NCBI RefSeq assembly: GCF_000006985.1
Contig: NC_002932.3
Location: forward strand, 1,633,551-1,697,550
Direction: 5' to 3'
Origin: Chlorobaculum tepidum TLS
GTDB lineage: Bacteria; Bacteroidota; Chlorobiia; Chlorobiales; Chlorobiaceae
DNA: 64,000 bases
The notes under the pieces were generated by a model. It ran no database searches, had not been told where the DNA came from, and saw nothing but the letters and a program-made list of their open reading frames with translations. Each line of letters starts with the position of its first letter. The first letter of the stretch is position 1. A program made the translations under genes and the position numbers. This document shows positions 53,724 to 64,000 of the stretch, piece by piece.

Positions 53724-54473
53724 TTAGTCGTTGGCCGTCTCTTCTTCGGCGGCTTCGTCCATTTCAGCGAGCACCTCCTGTTCGACCTGCAGGGTGCGGG
53801 CTTCGAGAATGGTGTCGGCAACCGCCTTGACCATCAGATCGATTGAACGGATAGCGTCGTCGTTGGCCGGAATGACGTAATCAACCTCGTCAGGATCGCA
53901 GTTGGTGTCAACCATGGCGAAGATCGGAATGCCGAGCGAGCGGGCCTCCTTGACAGCAATGTGCTCTTTCTTGATATCGACCACGAAGAGTGCGGCAGGC
54001 AAGCGATTCATATTGGCAATACCGCCGAGGATGCGCACCAGCTTGTCCTTTTCGCGGATCAGCATGAGGCGCTCTTTCTTGGTGATCATGTCGAAGGTGC
54101 CGTCGGTCTCCATGCGTTCGATGGCATTCATGCGGCGGATGCTCTGGCGGATGGTCGAAAAGTTGGTCAGCATACCGCCGAGCCAGCGCTCGCAAACGTA
54201 CGGCATACCGGCACGCTCGGCCTGTTCGGCAATGATGACCTTGGCCTGTTTCTTGGTGCCGACCAGCATGATCTCGCGGCCGGTCGAAGCGATAGCCTCG
54301 ATGGCTTTGAGCGCCTCTTCAGCCATGACGAGGGTTTTCTTGAGGTCGATGATGTGCACGCCGTTCTTCTCCATGAAGATGTACGGCTTCATTTTCGGGT
54401 TCCAGCGACGGGCGAGGTGGCCGAAGTGCACACCTGCGCGAAGCATCTCTTCAAGCTGGAATTTTGTTGGCAT
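53724..54473 (-). CDS. rpsB: Ribosomal protein S2
   Basis: 249 residues: [51 protein letters not shown] and [15 protein letters not shown]. Preceded by a structured leader at 54502-54585. Confidence 0.98.
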   Translation of the reverse strand: MPTKFQLEEMLRAGVHFGHLARRWNPKMKPYIFMEKNGVHIIDLKKTLVMAEEALKAIEAIASTGREIMLVGTKKQAKVIIAEQAERAGMPYVCERWLGGMLTNFSTIRQSIRRMNAIERMETDGTFDMITKKERLMLIREKDKLVRILGGIANMNRLPAALFVVDIKKEHIAVKEARSLGIPIFAMVDTNCDPDEVDYVIPANDDAIRSIDLMVKAVADTILEARTLQVEQEVLAEMDEAAEEETAND

Positions 54474-54501
54474 GAGTGTCTCCTTTGGTTAGTTGAACCT
54501 C

Positions 54502-54585
54502 TACCCTGCCGACGCCAGAGGGATTCCGACTCTGTCGGAACACTCCCCTCCAACTTTATCCGGCAAGCCTGAATGGGGCAGGGTA
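54502..54585 (-). promoter_or_regulatory. Nested stem-loop leader before rpsB
   Basis: In the 138-bp gap between rpsI and rpsB the outer arms TACCCTGCC/GGCAGGGTA (54502-54510, 54577-54585) pair perfectly, and the inner arms TTCCGAC/GTCGGAA (54524-54530, 54534-54540) form a tight hairpin with a three-base loop. The ribosome site GGAG follows outside. It may be an S2 autoregulatory leader. Confidence 0.55.
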
Positions 54586-54611
54586 TGTGAGTTGTTGTTG
54601 CTACGAAAAAA

Positions 54612-55001
54612 TCAGCGTTTCGAGAACTGGAAGGATTTGCGGGCCTTTTTCTTGCCATATTTCTTCCTCTCGACCATGCGGGGATCGCGGGTGAGCAGGC
54701 GATCGGGCCTGAGCGCGGCACGGATCGACTCGTCGAACTCGACCAGCGCTCTGGCGATGGCGAGGCTGACCGCGCCGGACTGGCCGGTGAGGCCGCCGCC
54801 CTTGACATTGATCGTGATATCGAAATCGTTTTGCTTCTCTGCGACTGCCAGCGGCTTCAGCGCCTGGCTTCTCTTAAACTCATCCTTGAAATACTCTTCG
54901 ACCGGCAGCTTATTGACCACGATCTTGCCTTTGCCCGGCGACATGAACACCCGTGCAACCGAAGTCTTGCGGCGGCCTACGGTATCGATAACCTCTTTCA
55001 T
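54612..55001 (-). CDS. rpsI: Ribosomal protein S9
   Basis: 129 residues: [40 protein letters not shown] and the C-terminal [18 protein letters not shown]. It lies 15 bp behind rplM. Confidence 0.98.
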   Translation of the reverse strand: MKEVIDTVGRRKTSVARVFMSPGKGKIVVNKLPVEEYFKDEFKRSQALKPLAVAEKQNDFDITINVKGGGLTGQSGAVSLAIARALVEFDESIRAALRPDRLLTRDPRMVERKKYGKKKARKSFQFSKR

Positions 55002-55016
55002 CAGTATGCGTTATGT

Positions 55017-55469
55017 TTATTGATTGATTTTCATTTCCACCGGCATCTGGGCAGCGTGCGGATGCTCCGGGCCTGCATAGACCTTCAGCTTCTTGAAGAG
55101 CTGGCGGCCAAGGTTGTTGTGCGGCAGCATACCCCACACAGCGTGCTCGATCACCTTTTCCGGCTTTTTCTGGAGAAGGTCCTTTACACTGTCGATCCTG
55201 ACGCCACCCGGATAGTGGGAGTGCGAGAAGTAGGTTTTGTCGTCGCGTTTCTTACCGCTCAGCGCAACTTTGGCGGCGTTGGTCACGACCACGAAATCAC
55301 CGGTATCGATGTGGGGGGTGAACTGCGGCTTGTGCTTTCCCCTCAGAACATTGGCGATCTGGGCAGCCATTCTACCGAGCACCTGGTTCTCCGCATCAAT
55401 GATGTGCCATGTCCTTTTCACCTCGCCCGGTTTGGCTGAGTATGTTTTAAAACTTAACGTTTTGCTCAT
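55017..55469 (-). CDS. rplM: Ribosomal protein L13
   Basis: 150 residues: [40 protein letters not shown] and [20 protein letters not shown]. First gene of the rplM-rpsI unit, divergent from der. Confidence 0.98.
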
Positions 55470-55618
55470 GCTTCTCTTTGATTATCTGGTCTATTCCGAA
55501 AAATAAGGTCGAACAATGTAATTTATTCCAATTAATTCTACAAACTATTACCTTGTTCTCTTTGCAAGAAGTTATTCAAACCGAAAACGTCCGACAGACG
55601 TTCTCACGCCGCTTAGAG

Positions 55619-56932
55619 ATGAAACCACTGATCGCCCTGGTAGGTCGGCCCAACGTCGGCAAATCGACCCTTTTTAACCGCATTCTCAGGCAGAAAAGCG
55701 CCATCGTCGATCCCACGCCGGGCGTGACCCGGGACCGCCACATCAGCCCCGGCGAGTGGCAGGGCAAGCAGTTTTTGCTCATGGACACCGGCGGCTACGC
55801 ACCCGAAAACGACACGCTCAGCAAGGCGATGCTCGAACAGACCATGCGCGCCATCGAGGATGCCGATGCGGTGATCTTCATAGTGGACGCCCGCTCCGGG
55901 TTGACCTATCTCGACCTCGACATCGCAAAGATTCTCCAGAAGACCTTCAAGGACAAGAAAATCTTTTTTGTGGCCAACAAGGTGGATAATCCACAGGTCG
56001 CGCTCGAAGCTCAGTCGCTGGTCAAAAGCGGCTTTACCGAACCCTATCTCATCTCGGCGCGCGACGGCGCTGGCGTGGCCGACATGCTCGAAGACGTTCT
56101 CAACTCGCTGCCATGCCCGGAGGGTGAGGAGATCGAAGAGGACGACTCGATCAAGCTCGCCGTGCTCGGGCGGCCGAACGTCGGCAAGTCGAGCCTGGTC
56201 AACGCCCTGCTCGGCACTGAACGGCACATCGTCTCGGACGTGCCCGGCACCACGCGCGACGCCATCGACTCGGTGCTGAAACGCAACGGCGAGGAGTACG
56301 TGCTGATCGACACGGCTGGCCTGCGCAAGCGCACGAAAATCGACGCCGGCATCGAGTTCTACAGCTCGCTCCGCACGGCTCGCGCCATCGAACGCTGCGA
56401 CGTGGCGCTGGTGCTGCTCGACGCCCGGCTCGGCCTCGAAAGCCAGGACATGAAGATCATCCACATGGCCATCGAGCGCAAAAAGGGCGTGCTGATTCTG
56501 GTCAACAAATGGGATCTGGTCGAGAAGGACTCCAAAACCAGCAAGGCATTCACCGACAACCTGCAAAACCAGCTCGGCAACATCGGGTACATTCCGGTGA
56601 TCTTCACCTCGGCCTTGACAAAGAAGAACTGCTACCGTGCCATCGACACCGCTGCGGAGATCGCGCTGAACCGTCGACAGAAGATCAGCACCAGCAACCT
56701 GAACCGTTTTTTGCAGGAGACGCTCACCATGCGCCACCCGGCGACCAAATCGGGCAAGGAGCTGAAAATCAAGTACATGACGCAGATCGACTCGGACCAT
56801 CCGGTTTTCGCCTTCTTCTGCAACGACCCGGAGCTGCTCGAAAACAACTTCCGTCGCTTCCTCGAAAAACGCCTGCGCGAGAGCTTCGACTTTGCAGGCA
56901 TTCCGATCACCATGCGCTTTCTACGGAAATGA
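55619..56932 (+). CDS. der: Ribosome-assembly GTPase Der (EngA)
   Basis: 437 residues with two G domains: [15 protein letters not shown] / [10 protein letters not shown] and [16 protein letters not shown] / [12 protein letters not shown], then a KH-like domain. Acts in 50S subunit maturation. ATG 55619 is the conserved start [10 protein letters not shown]. Confidence 0.97.
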   Translation: MKPLIALVGRPNVGKSTLFNRILRQKSAIVDPTPGVTRDRHISPGEWQGKQFLLMDTGGYAPENDTLSKAMLEQTMRAIEDADAVIFIVDARSGLTYLDLDIAKILQKTFKDKKIFFVANKVDNPQVALEAQSLVKSGFTEPYLISARDGAGVADMLEDVLNSLPCPEGEEIEEDDSIKLAVLGRPNVGKSSLVNALLGTERHIVSDVPGTTRDAIDSVLKRNGEEYVLIDTAGLRKRTKIDAGIEFYSSLRTARAIERCDVALVLLDARLGLESQDMKIIHMAIERKKGVLILVNKWDLVEKDSKTSKAFTDNLQNQLGNIGYIPVIFTSALTKKNCYRAIDTAAEIALNRRQKISTSNLNRFLQETLTMRHPATKSGKELKIKYMTQIDSDHPVFAFFCNDPELLENNFRRFLEKRLRESFDFAGIPITMRFLRK

Positions 56933-57049
56933 GCCCGGGAACCGCCTGGCGTAAAGCGCAGTTCTTGTAACGGCTTTAACCAAGGCGGTGCTGGCTGACC
57001 AAACTGATCACACAAATCCGATTAATCTAAAATCATAAACTAATACTCT

Positions 57050-58177
57050 ATGTCTTCAATACAGAAATCGCAGATCGAGGCCGCGCTTGGCACGGTCATG
57101 GAACCCGACCTCGGTCGTGACCTCATGACGCTCGGCATGGTTGAAAACATCGCCGTCGATGAGGCTGGCAACGTTTCTTTCACTGTGGTGCTCACCACAC
57201 CGGCCTGCCCAATGAAAGAGAAAATCAAGAACTCCTGCGTCGAGGCCATCAAGGCCGCCGTACCGGAGGTGGGTTCGATCGACGTCAACATGACCTCGAA
57301 GGTCACCTCTTCGTGCAGCCACGGTGGTCACGGCAATCACGACGGGCACGGCCATCATGGTGCTCAGGGCGGCCACGGCGCTCCGCAGAAAATCGACCTG
57401 CCGAACGTCAAGAACATCATTGCCGTGGCATCCGGCAAGGGCGGCGTCGGAAAATCGACCGTCTCGCTCAACCTCGCCGTCAGCCTTGCCGCGTCGGGCG
57501 CGAAGGTTGGCCTGATCGACGCCGATCTCTACGGCCCGAGCATTCCGACAATGGTCGGCCTCCAGAACGTCAAGCCCGAGGTGCAGAACCAGAAGCTCAT
57601 GCCGATCGAGAAGTTCGGCGTCAAGATGATGTCCATCGGCTTCCTCGTTGATCCAGAGACAGCCTTGATCTGGCGCGGCCCGATGGCTTCGAGCGCCATG
57701 CGCCAGCTCATCACCGACGTTGACTGGCAGGAGCTCGACTACCTGATCTTCGACCTGCCTCCCGGCACCGGCGACATTCAGCTCACCCTCGTGCAGAACC
57801 TCGCCATCAGCGGCGCGGTCATCGTCACCACCCCTCAGGAGGTGGCACTCGCCGACGTCGCCAAGGCGGTCACGATGTTCCGAAAGGTTGGCGTGCCGAT
57901 TCTCGGTCTCGTCGAGAACATGAGCTGGTACGAGCTGCCCGACGGCACACGCGACTACATCTTCGGACGCCAGGGCGGTGAAACATTCGCCAAAACCAAC
58001 GCAATAACCTTCCTCGGTTCGATCCCGATCAGCAGTTCGGTGCGCGAAGGCGGCGACAACGGCATTCCGGCGATCATCGCCAACCCGGACGCGCCGACCT
58101 CGCAGGCGGCAAGCCGCGTCGCGGGAGAGATTGCCCGGCAGGTCTCGATCCTGAACGCAAACTGCTCGATGAACTGA
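57050..58177 (+). CDS. apbC: Mrp/ApbC (NBP35-type) Fe-S carrier ATPase with a His-rich linker
   Basis: 375 residues. N-terminal DUF59/MIP18 domain with VVLTTPACPMKEKIKNSC, a linker packed with His and Gly (SHGGHGNHDGHGHHG) at about residues 88-105, then deviant Walker A ASGKGGVGKSTVSLNLAV and DADLYGPSIPTMVG. The usual C-terminal Fe-S-binding CxxC is not seen; the sequence reads VENMSWYELPDG. It carries or inserts Fe-S clusters. An Nfu-domain protein follows. Confidence 0.92.
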   Translation: MSSIQKSQIEAALGTVMEPDLGRDLMTLGMVENIAVDEAGNVSFTVVLTTPACPMKEKIKNSCVEAIKAAVPEVGSIDVNMTSKVTSSCSHGGHGNHDGHGHHGAQGGHGAPQKIDLPNVKNIIAVASGKGGVGKSTVSLNLAVSLAASGAKVGLIDADLYGPSIPTMVGLQNVKPEVQNQKLMPIEKFGVKMMSIGFLVDPETALIWRGPMASSAMRQLITDVDWQELDYLIFDLPPGTGDIQLTLVQNLAISGAVIVTTPQEVALADVAKAVTMFRKVGVPILGLVENMSWYELPDGTRDYIFGRQGGETFAKTNAITFLGSIPISSSVREGGDNGIPAIIANPDAPTSQAASRVAGEIARQVSILNANCSMN

Positions 58178-58195
58178 GATCACCGTCGCGAAATG

Positions 58196-58228
58196 CAACC
58201 CTGAAAAATTTCGGATTTTTCAGGGTTG
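58196..58228 (+). terminator. Hairpin after apbC
   Basis: CAACCCTGAAAAAT / ATTTTTCAGGGTTG, a perfect 14-bp stem. No strong T-run follows, so termination efficiency is uncertain. Confidence 0.6.
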
Positions 58229-58308
58229 CCCCTCTGTTATTATATTGGACTCACTCCGGAAGGCTTCCGCCCCCGTTTCTTCAACAACACACCATCTGAT
58301 TCAGTACC

Positions 58309-58560
58309 ATGAAGGATTATCTGCCAAAAACCGACCCGTTGTACGACAAAGTCATCAGCGCCCTTGAAACCGTCCGTCCCTACCTTCAGGTTGATGGCGG
58401 CGACTGCCAGCTCGTCGGCATCACCAAGGATATGGTCGTCGATGTGAAGCTGCTCGGCGCCTGCGGCTCCTGCCCGATGAGCACCCTCACGCTCCGCGCC
58501 GGGGTCGAACAGGCCATTAAAAAGGCCAACCCCGAGATCGTCCGCGTCGAATCGGTCTGA
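58309..58560 (+). CDS. NifU C-terminal (Nfu) domain Fe-S scaffold
   Basis: 83 residues: VRPYLQVDGGDCQLVGITKD, then LLGACGSCPMSTLTLRAGVE with the cluster-binding CxxC. Delivers [4Fe-4S] clusters. It is downstream of apbC on the same strand. Confidence 0.95.
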   Translation: MKDYLPKTDPLYDKVISALETVRPYLQVDGGDCQLVGITKDMVVDVKLLGACGSCPMSTLTLRAGVEQAIKKANPEIVRVESV

Positions 58561-58584
58561 CCGGCTGAAGAGCACAGCAATGCG

Positions 58585-58619
58585 AAACGGCTGCCCGGAA
58601 GTTACCGAGGCAGCCGTTT
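58585..58619 (+). terminator. Terminator after the Nfu gene
   Basis: AAACGGCTGCC / GGCAGCCGTTT hairpin followed by TCGTTTCTG; symmetric and shared with the converging ftsK. Confidence 0.75.
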
Positions 58620-58659
58620 TCGTTTCTGACCTATAAGGACAAAAAACACACCCGGATTT

Positions 58660-61146
58660 TCAATCCAGATTTCTCAGCAGCAGCTCAAGCGAGTCTTCGT
58701 TCTTGACAAGCACCTCTCTTGGCTTGCTGCCGTCGCCGGCGCTGACGATACCGCTCTGTTCGAGCTGATCCATCACCCGTCCCGCGCGGCTGAAACCCAG
58801 CCGCAAGCGGCGCTGCAGAAGGGAGACGCTGGCCTGCTGGTGCATGACGACGAGCCTGGCTGCCTCCTCGAACATGCTGTCGCGCCGGCCCCTGTCCTGA
58901 TCAAATCCCGATGAGGAGCCATTGCCGCTGGACGATGGCGGCTCTGGCAGCATACACTCGGCTCGAAGCGGCGGCTGCTGGCCAATAAACTCTGTTATCG
59001 CATCGACTTCTGAGAGGGAAATATAGGGGCACTGTATCCGTTGCGGTTTGGACATCTTTGCCGACTGGAACAGCATGTCGCCACTGCCAAGCAACTGCTC
59101 TGCGCCAGACACGTCAAGAATGGTGCGGGAATCGACCTTGCTGGCCACCTGGAAAGCGATGCGCGAGGGGAAGTTGGCCTTGATGATACCGGTGATGATA
59201 TCAACCGACGGGCGCTGCGTAGCCACGATCAGGTGAATGCCGACCGCCCTGGCCATCTGCGCGAGCCTCGTGATAGGCTCCTCGACCTCGCGACCTGCCG
59301 TGATCATCAGGTCGGCAAGCTCGTCAACAACGACGACCAGGTAGAACATCGCCTCGTCTTTCATCTTCCGGTTGTACTCGCCGATGTTGCGCACGCCGCA
59401 CTGTTCGAGCAGCTCGTACCGGTGCTCCATCTCCCTGACCACCGACCTGAGCGCGGACACCGCTTTCTGTGGATCGGTGACGATGATCTGCTCCTCCATG
59501 CCGGGAATTTTCGGCAGGAAATGGTCTTTCAGAAGCTTGTACGGCTTGAGCTCGACCCGCTTCGGATCGATCAGCACGAATTTGACCTCGTCCGGTTTCT
59601 TCGAATAAAGCAGACTCGTGAGCAGTACATTGATCGCCACCGACTTGCCCGCACCGGTCGCGCCCGCAATGAGGAGGTGCGGCATGGCGGCCAGGTCATC
59701 GACGATCACTTCGTTCGAGATGCTCTTGCCGAGGACGATTGGCAGAGCCATCGAATTGTTCTTGAACTTTTCGACCTGAAGCACCGAGCGCATCACCACC
59801 GGCCGCGGCTTGCTGATCGGTATTTCGACGCCAATGGCGTTCTTGCCGGGAATGGGAGCAATGATCCTGATGCCGCCGGACGAGGAGGCCATCGCCATGG
59901 CGAGATCGTTTTCGAGCGACTTGATCCGGCTGATCTTCACCTCCGGCGCAAGTTCGAGCTCGAAAAGCGCCACTCGCGGGCCAACGGTGGTGGCGATACG
60001 AATGACGTCGATTTTGTAAATCCTGAGCTTTTCAAGCAGGCGATCCTTGGTTTCGGCCAGGTGGCGCTCGTCGTAGCTTTCGTCCTCGTCCTTGGGACGC
60101 CGCAACAGGTCAATCGACGGAAAGCGATACTTGACATGGTCATGCGTCCTGACCTTGAGCGCCCGTTCGTCCAGATCGGCCTCCGCCTCCTGCACCCCCG
60201 GCTTGATGATCATCTCCGGCCCCTCTTCCGGCCTGACGGGAGCCGGTTCCGGCGTGCGAATCTCCTCGACCTCCGCAGGAATAACGACAGGTTCGGACAC
60301 GGCCGGATTGAGCAGTGGCGGCGCGGGCTCCACATCCATCACAGGAGCTGGAGTCTCTGGCGAATTTTCGAATGGAGCCGCCTTTTGCTTTGAAGCGTCG
60401 CCAGCTTTCCTTGCGCGTTGTGCTTTCTTGTCCCTCTTTCTCTGCTCCTTTTCAAGGACGGCTGCCATCCGCTCCGCCTTTTTCCGTACCCGCATCTCCT
60501 CCTTTTCCCGGCGCTTTCTGTGGCGTTCGGCCCTGATCGCCTGCACGGTTGCCAACAGTTTTCCGAAAAAGCCACTCACGCCGGCAATCGTATCCACAAT
60601 AAAATCCCGACCCATATAGAAGGTCAGCACCGCAGCGATAATGGCGGTCAGCGCCCACGCCCCGGGATAGCCGATGACGGTAGAGAGGAACGAAGCCATC
60701 ATCCGGCCAGTCGCTCCGGACATGAGATCGGCCAGAGGCAACATCGAAAGACCGAACATGGCTGACAAATCGAGCGCCATCAGGAGGGTGTACACAAGGA
60801 AAAACAGCCCGGGTCCGAGAGGTTTCGCCCGGAACAGATGCCATCCGAGCACAAGGAAACCAAAAAGAGGCATCACCGATGGATAGCCAAGTAAAACACG
60901 AATAAAAAAGACCGACACCCTCGCGCCAAACAGGCCGAAGGGGTTGTGAATCGTTCCGGCAACCGCCTTGGCCGCGCTGGAGAAAAGCTCATACCAGGGC
61001 AACGTCACAATGTACGGTTCGTCCTCGGCATGAAAACCGAACACCGCGGCAATGCTGAAGAGCGCGGCGAGCATCAAGGCGATACCAGCAACTTCAGTGA
61101 CGAGACTATCCGTGCAGAAAGCCTTTATGTTGATCTTGTTTTTCAA
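58660..61146 (-). CDS. ftsK: DNA translocase FtsK/SpoIIIE
   Basis: 828 residues. Four or five N-terminal membrane segments, a charged/Pro linker (residues 210-330), then the motor: HLLIAGATGAGKSVAINVLL (Walker A), YLVVVVDELADLMITAGREV (Walker B) and a C-terminal gamma winged-helix domain (ARLVVMHQQASVSLLQRRLR). Moves chromosome termini through the septum. Confidence 0.95.
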   Translation of the reverse strand: MKNKINIKAFCTDSLVTEVAGIALMLAALFSIAAVFGFHAEDEPYIVTLPWYELFSSAAKAVAGTIHNPFGLFGARVSVFFIRVLLGYPSVMPLFGFLVLGWHLFRAKPLGPGLFFLVYTLLMALDLSAMFGLSMLPLADLMSGATGRMMASFLSTVIGYPGAWALTAIIAAVLTFYMGRDFIVDTIAGVSGFFGKLLATVQAIRAERHRKRREKEEMRVRKKAERMAAVLEKEQRKRDKKAQRARKAGDASKQKAAPFENSPETPAPVMDVEPAPPLLNPAVSEPVVIPAEVEEIRTPEPAPVRPEEGPEMIIKPGVQEAEADLDERALKVRTHDHVKYRFPSIDLLRRPKDEDESYDERHLAETKDRLLEKLRIYKIDVIRIATTVGPRVALFELELAPEVKISRIKSLENDLAMAMASSSGGIRIIAPIPGKNAIGVEIPISKPRPVVMRSVLQVEKFKNNSMALPIVLGKSISNEVIVDDLAAMPHLLIAGATGAGKSVAINVLLTSLLYSKKPDEVKFVLIDPKRVELKPYKLLKDHFLPKIPGMEEQIIVTDPQKAVSALRSVVREMEHRYELLEQCGVRNIGEYNRKMKDEAMFYLVVVVDELADLMITAGREVEEPITRLAQMARAVGIHLIVATQRPSVDIITGIIKANFPSRIAFQVASKVDSRTILDVSGAEQLLGSGDMLFQSAKMSKPQRIQCPYISLSEVDAITEFIGQQPPLRAECMLPEPPSSSGNGSSSGFDQDRGRRDSMFEEAARLVVMHQQASVSLLQRRLRLGFSRAGRVMDQLEQSGIVSAGDGSKPREVLVKNEDSLELLLRNLD

Positions 61147-61170
61147 GGGGGAGACCGGCTTGTGATCAGT

Positions 61171-62268
61171 TCATGGACGGTCAGCGTGCACGAACGGCAG
61201 GCGCCTGACCGCACCGGGTTGCATGGTTCCGCGAATTTCAACGAAGATCGGCGTACCGGGCTGCGCGTAGTCGAGCAGAAGGCTCGCCGTGCCAATCGGC
61301 TCCTGAAGGGTCGGCGACACCGTGCCGCTGCACACCTCACCAATCTCCTGCTTGTCGGAGTTATAGACCTTGAAGTGCTGGCGCGGAATAGCGCGGCCTT
61401 CGAGGCTGAAGCCAACCACGCTCTTGCGTGGATTGATCTCAACCTGCTCGCACGCCTGCTTGCCGATGAAGTTTGGTTTGTTCAGCTTCACCACCCATTT
61501 GAGCCGTGCTTCGAGCGGATTGACATCCCTCTCGATCTCGTGGCCGTAGAGCGAATAGCCCATCTCCAGCCGCAACGTATCGCGCGCGCCGAGACCGATC
61601 GGCTGGATGCCGTCACTCTTTCCTGCCTCCATCAGCGCCGACCAGAGCGCAACCGCCCTTTCGTTCGGAAGGCAGATTTCGACGCCCGCCTCGCCGGTGT
61701 AGCCGGTGCGGGCCACCATGATCTCCGCTCCCTCGAACGGCAGCTTTATGAAGTGGAACGAACCGAGCTTGTCGATGCCCGCGCCAGGGAAAACCCGCGC
61801 CAGAATATCGAACGACTTCGGCCCCTGCAGGGCGATGAGCGAAAGCTCGCTGGTGTGGTTTTCGAGCGCCACCCCCTCGAACTGGCCGATATGGCTCGAA
61901 AGCCAGTCGAAATCCTTTTCGCAGTTGCTCGCGTTGACGATGAGGAAAAAGGTGTCGGCGCTCACCCGGTAGATGATAAGGTCATCGACGATGCCGCCAT
62001 CGGGATAGAGCATCAGCGTGTACTGCGCTTGCCCGTCCACGATTTTTGCGAGATCGTTGGTGGTCATGTACTGAAGGAACTCCAGCGCCCGCGCTCCCCT
62101 GACGTAGAAATTACCCATGTGAGACACATCGAAAAGCCCCGCCGCTTCGCGGACGGCCTTGTGCTCGGCGATAATCCCGGTGTACTGCACCGGCATCAGA
62201 AATCCGCCGAAATCGATCATTTTCGCACCGGCAGCTTCATGCCAGGCTGAGAGCGCAGTCTTTTTCAT
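61171..62268 (-). CDS. gcvT: Glycine cleavage system T protein
   Basis: 365 residues: [57 protein letters not shown] and [20 protein letters not shown]. Tetrahydrofolate-dependent aminomethyltransferase. The other gcv genes are not in the window. Confidence 0.96.
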   Translation of the reverse strand: MKKTALSAWHEAAGAKMIDFGGFLMPVQYTGIIAEHKAVREAAGLFDVSHMGNFYVRGARALEFLQYMTTNDLAKIVDGQAQYTLMLYPDGGIVDDLIIYRVSADTFFLIVNASNCEKDFDWLSSHIGQFEGVALENHTSELSLIALQGPKSFDILARVFPGAGIDKLGSFHFIKLPFEGAEIMVARTGYTGEAGVEICLPNERAVALWSALMEAGKSDGIQPIGLGARDTLRLEMGYSLYGHEIERDVNPLEARLKWVVKLNKPNFIGKQACEQVEINPRKSVVGFSLEGRAIPRQHFKVYNSDKQEIGEVCSGTVSPTLQEPIGTASLLLDYAQPGTPIFVEIRGTMQPGAVRRLPFVHADRP

Positions 62269-62380
62269 TGATCTCCTTTATTTGGATAGCTATGTTGGAA
62301 TGCCTTGTAAAAAAACAATTTGCGGAAAAGTTCAAAGCCTTTTTCAACTCTTTGCGACACCTGGTTTTCAGCCTCCGGAA

Positions 62381-63190
62381 CTACCAGTTGTCCGACGCTC
62401 CGCCGCCGCCAAAATCACCGCCGCCGCCACTGAAGCCGCCGTCGTCGGACGAGCCGCCTCCCCCGCCGAAACCGCCGCCGGGGAAAAAGCCGCCGCCCGG
62501 CCCGCCAAAGCCGAAAGGTCCGCCGCCACCACCGAAAAAGCGCATGAAACGGGACGCGACAAACAGCACGAAAAGGATGATGAAAATCAGAAATGGAGAG
62601 GGCGCACCATCATCGTTTTTCCTTTTCGGCGCTTTGTACTCCCCCTTGACCGAGGCAACAATGGCATCGACGCCATCGATGAACCCCTTGTCGTAATCGC
62701 CGCTTTTGAAGGCCGGCTTGATGACATCGCGGGTAATCCGGCCCGCCTGAAGATCGGTCAGGCGCCCTTCGAGGCCGTAGCCAACCTCGATTCTCATCGC
62801 CCGGTCATTTTTCGAGACGATGAAAAGAATGCCGTTATCCCTCCCTTTTTGCCCGATCTTCCACGCCTCGGCCACCTTGATCGAAAACTCTTCGATGGGC
62901 TGGCCATCGAGCGAAGGCACAGTCAGCACCGCAACCTGCGTGCCGTCCTCGGCTTCGAGCGCCTTGAGCTTCTGGTCGATGATCGAGCGAGCCTGCGGCG
63001 AAATCATCCCGGCGTAATCGTTGACCCTGCCGACAAGCGCCGGAACACCGGCGGCCTTTGCCATCAGCGGAAAAACGCAGATCGCCAGCAGCGCGAGAAA
63101 CGCCAGCCATCCGGGCAGGAAACGCCGGTCGAGCGGCATCGGGAAATAACGCCCAACCGGCGAACAGTGATTTTTGGAATGACCGTCCAT
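62381..63190 (-). CDS. TPM-domain membrane protein (YgcG-like)
   Basis: 269 residues. Signal or first membrane segment, then [20 protein letters not shown] and the TPM domain ([20 protein letters not shown]), a second membrane segment and a Gly-rich tail ([18 protein letters not shown]). Often paired with LemA, as here. A start at 63139 would place the signal peptide at the N-terminus. Confidence 0.88.
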   Translation of the reverse strand: MDGHSKNHCSPVGRYFPMPLDRRFLPGWLAFLALLAICVFPLMAKAAGVPALVGRVNDYAGMISPQARSIIDQKLKALEAEDGTQVAVLTVPSLDGQPIEEFSIKVAEAWKIGQKGRDNGILFIVSKNDRAMRIEVGYGLEGRLTDLQAGRITRDVIKPAFKSGDYDKGFIDGVDAIVASVKGEYKAPKRKNDDGAPSPFLIFIILFVLFVASRFMRFFGGGGGPFGFGGPGGGFFPGGGFGGGGGSSDDGGFSGGGGDFGGGGASDNW

Positions 63191-63191
63191 C

Positions 63192-63779
63192 TCAGAAACT
63201 GACCTTCGGCACGGCTCGGGCAGCTTCGTCAGCCTTGAAGTAGGCCTTGGGTTTGAGCTTGAGCACCAAGCTGTTGGTCAGGGAGTTCGGGAAAACGCGG
63301 ATGGAGGAGTTGAAGACCTGCACCGCCTCGTTGTAGCGCTGGCGGGCGACACTGATGCGGTTCTCCGTGCCTTCGAGCTGCACCTGCAAATCCCGGAAAT
63401 TCTGCGTAGCCTTCAGCTCGGGGTAGCGCTCGACGGCAACCAGAAGCCGCGACAGCGAGGAAGAGAGCTCGCCCTGGGCGGACTGGAACTTCGACATGGC
63501 ATCCGGATCGCTGAGCATCTCCGGAGTGAGCTGGATGGAGGTCGCCTTTGCGCGGGCTTCGATGACCGCCTGAAGCGTCTCCTTTTCGAAATTCGCCGCA
63601 CCCTTTACCGTGGCAACAAGGTTCGGCACCAGATCGGCGCGCCGCTGAAGCTGCGACTCCAGATCGCCCCATGCGCGATTGACAGCTTCTTCGTTCTGCT
63701 GCATCGTATTGTAACCACATCCGCTGAGCATGACGAGCGCAAGAAGAAAGGGAAATACTCTTGAAATATATCGTATCAT
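63192..63779 (-). CDS. LemA family lipoprotein
   Basis: 195 residues. Lipobox [10 protein letters not shown], then [37 protein letters not shown] and [12 protein letters not shown], the LemA pattern of four helices. Partner of the TPM protein; the gap between the genes is one base. Confidence 0.92.
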   Translation of the reverse strand: MIRYISRVFPFLLALVMLSGCGYNTMQQNEEAVNRAWGDLESQLQRRADLVPNLVATVKGAANFEKETLQAVIEARAKATSIQLTPEMLSDPDAMSKFQSAQGELSSSLSRLLVAVERYPELKATQNFRDLQVQLEGTENRISVARQRYNEAVQVFNSSIRVFPNSLTNSLVLKLKPKAYFKADEAARAVPKVSF

Positions 63780-63843
63780 TGCATTGTGCTTTCGGTTTGA
63801 AAAGTCTGGTAACACCGCTCAAAATAGAACATTCCCCCGCCCG

Positions 63844-64000
63844 ATGCAAAACAGAGACGTCAAAGGCAACAATGGCTCAAAAGGCAAAGAAAGAATATCG
63901 AGTGCCGTTCTTTGCCCACCATGTCCACGCCGTCCACCCTCAGCAAATCCGCGGCAACTGCTCGCCGAGGGGCATTTCGACAATGCGGCGGCTGCCGAAG
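63844..64000 (+). CDS. Start of an unidentified gene (partial, runs off the right edge)
   Basis: An open frame from ATG 63844 to the window edge (52 codons), with a polar N-terminus and then RQLLAEGHFDNAAAAE, which could be the first helix of a TPR-type repeat. No strong ribosome site is seen. Other frames are also open, so this is tentative. Confidence 0.3.
   Translation, partial: MQNRDVKGNNGSKGKERISSAVLCPPCPRRPPSANPRQLLAEGHFDNAAAAE

Overview
The window looks like a chromosome segment of a green sulfur bacterium, genus Chlorobaculum and close to C. tepidum. It carries the chlorosome-pigment genes bchV and bchQ next to a 435-residue form IV RuBisCO-like protein, a Chlorobium-type 2[4Fe-4S] ferredoxin, and typical Chlorobi intergenic repeats. 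The species call rests on recognised protein families, not on a database search.

Layout. (1) 1-4141: end of a ynbE/ydbL pair, then a complete arsenic operon (arsR, mini-thioredoxin, permease, thioredoxin-coupled arsC, acr3) with two nearly identical 16-bp ArsR operators and a decayed second arsC behind acr3. (2) 4142-14460: a foreign island of about 10 kb bounded by imperfect inverted repeats of about 220 bp. Its left arm is a type III-like mod/res pair. Its right arm, on the other strand, was a GNAT / rhodanese / TauE operon, now split by an IS5-like element and damaged by a frameshift. The arms meet at two integron-type attC sites placed head to head around a perfect 19-bp inverted repeat. 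mod itself contains several in-frame palindromic repeats and an in-frame DUF559 nuclease cassette. (3) 14581-22575: cytochrome c, DUF2023, ferredoxin, and an iron-homeostasis region (DtxR-type regulator, flavodoxin, ferritin, feoA/feoA/feoB/feoC and an outer-membrane protein). (4) 22576-27640: peroxiredoxin, a methyltransferase and radical-SAM pair, a PEP-CTERM protein and a frameshifted GH19 lysozyme/chitinase. (5) 27785-40013: a long minus-strand cluster with two TonB receptors, a BtuCDF-like importer, a soluble ABC ATPase, a G3E-like GTPase, a signal-less binding protein, a methyltransferase, a divergent tetrapyrrole methylase and a small molybdopterin-domain protein. A molbindin is transcribed away from it. 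This is the best candidate for an undescribed metal or tetrapyrrole acquisition system. (6) 40420-63850: housekeeping and photosynthesis genes: SDRs, YqjD/YqjE-like membrane proteins, lptE, the RuBisCO-like protein with an aldolase and a RhaD-like protein, bchV/bchQ, recX, pyrH-tsf-rpsB-rpsI-rplM, der, mrp, Nfu, ftsK, gcvT, a TPM protein and lemA.

How the genes work together. The arsenic operon reduces arsenate and exports arsenite under ArsR control. The feo operon imports Fe2+, ferritin stores it, and flavodoxin and ferredoxin are the alternative electron carriers under iron limitation or sufficiency, probably under the DtxR-family regulator. BchV and BchQ tailor bacteriochlorophyll c side chains. 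The RuBisCO-like protein sits with sugar-phosphate aldolase-like genes. The 28-40 kb cluster links outer-membrane uptake, inner-membrane import and cytoplasmic handling of what is probably a chelated metal or a tetrapyrrole.
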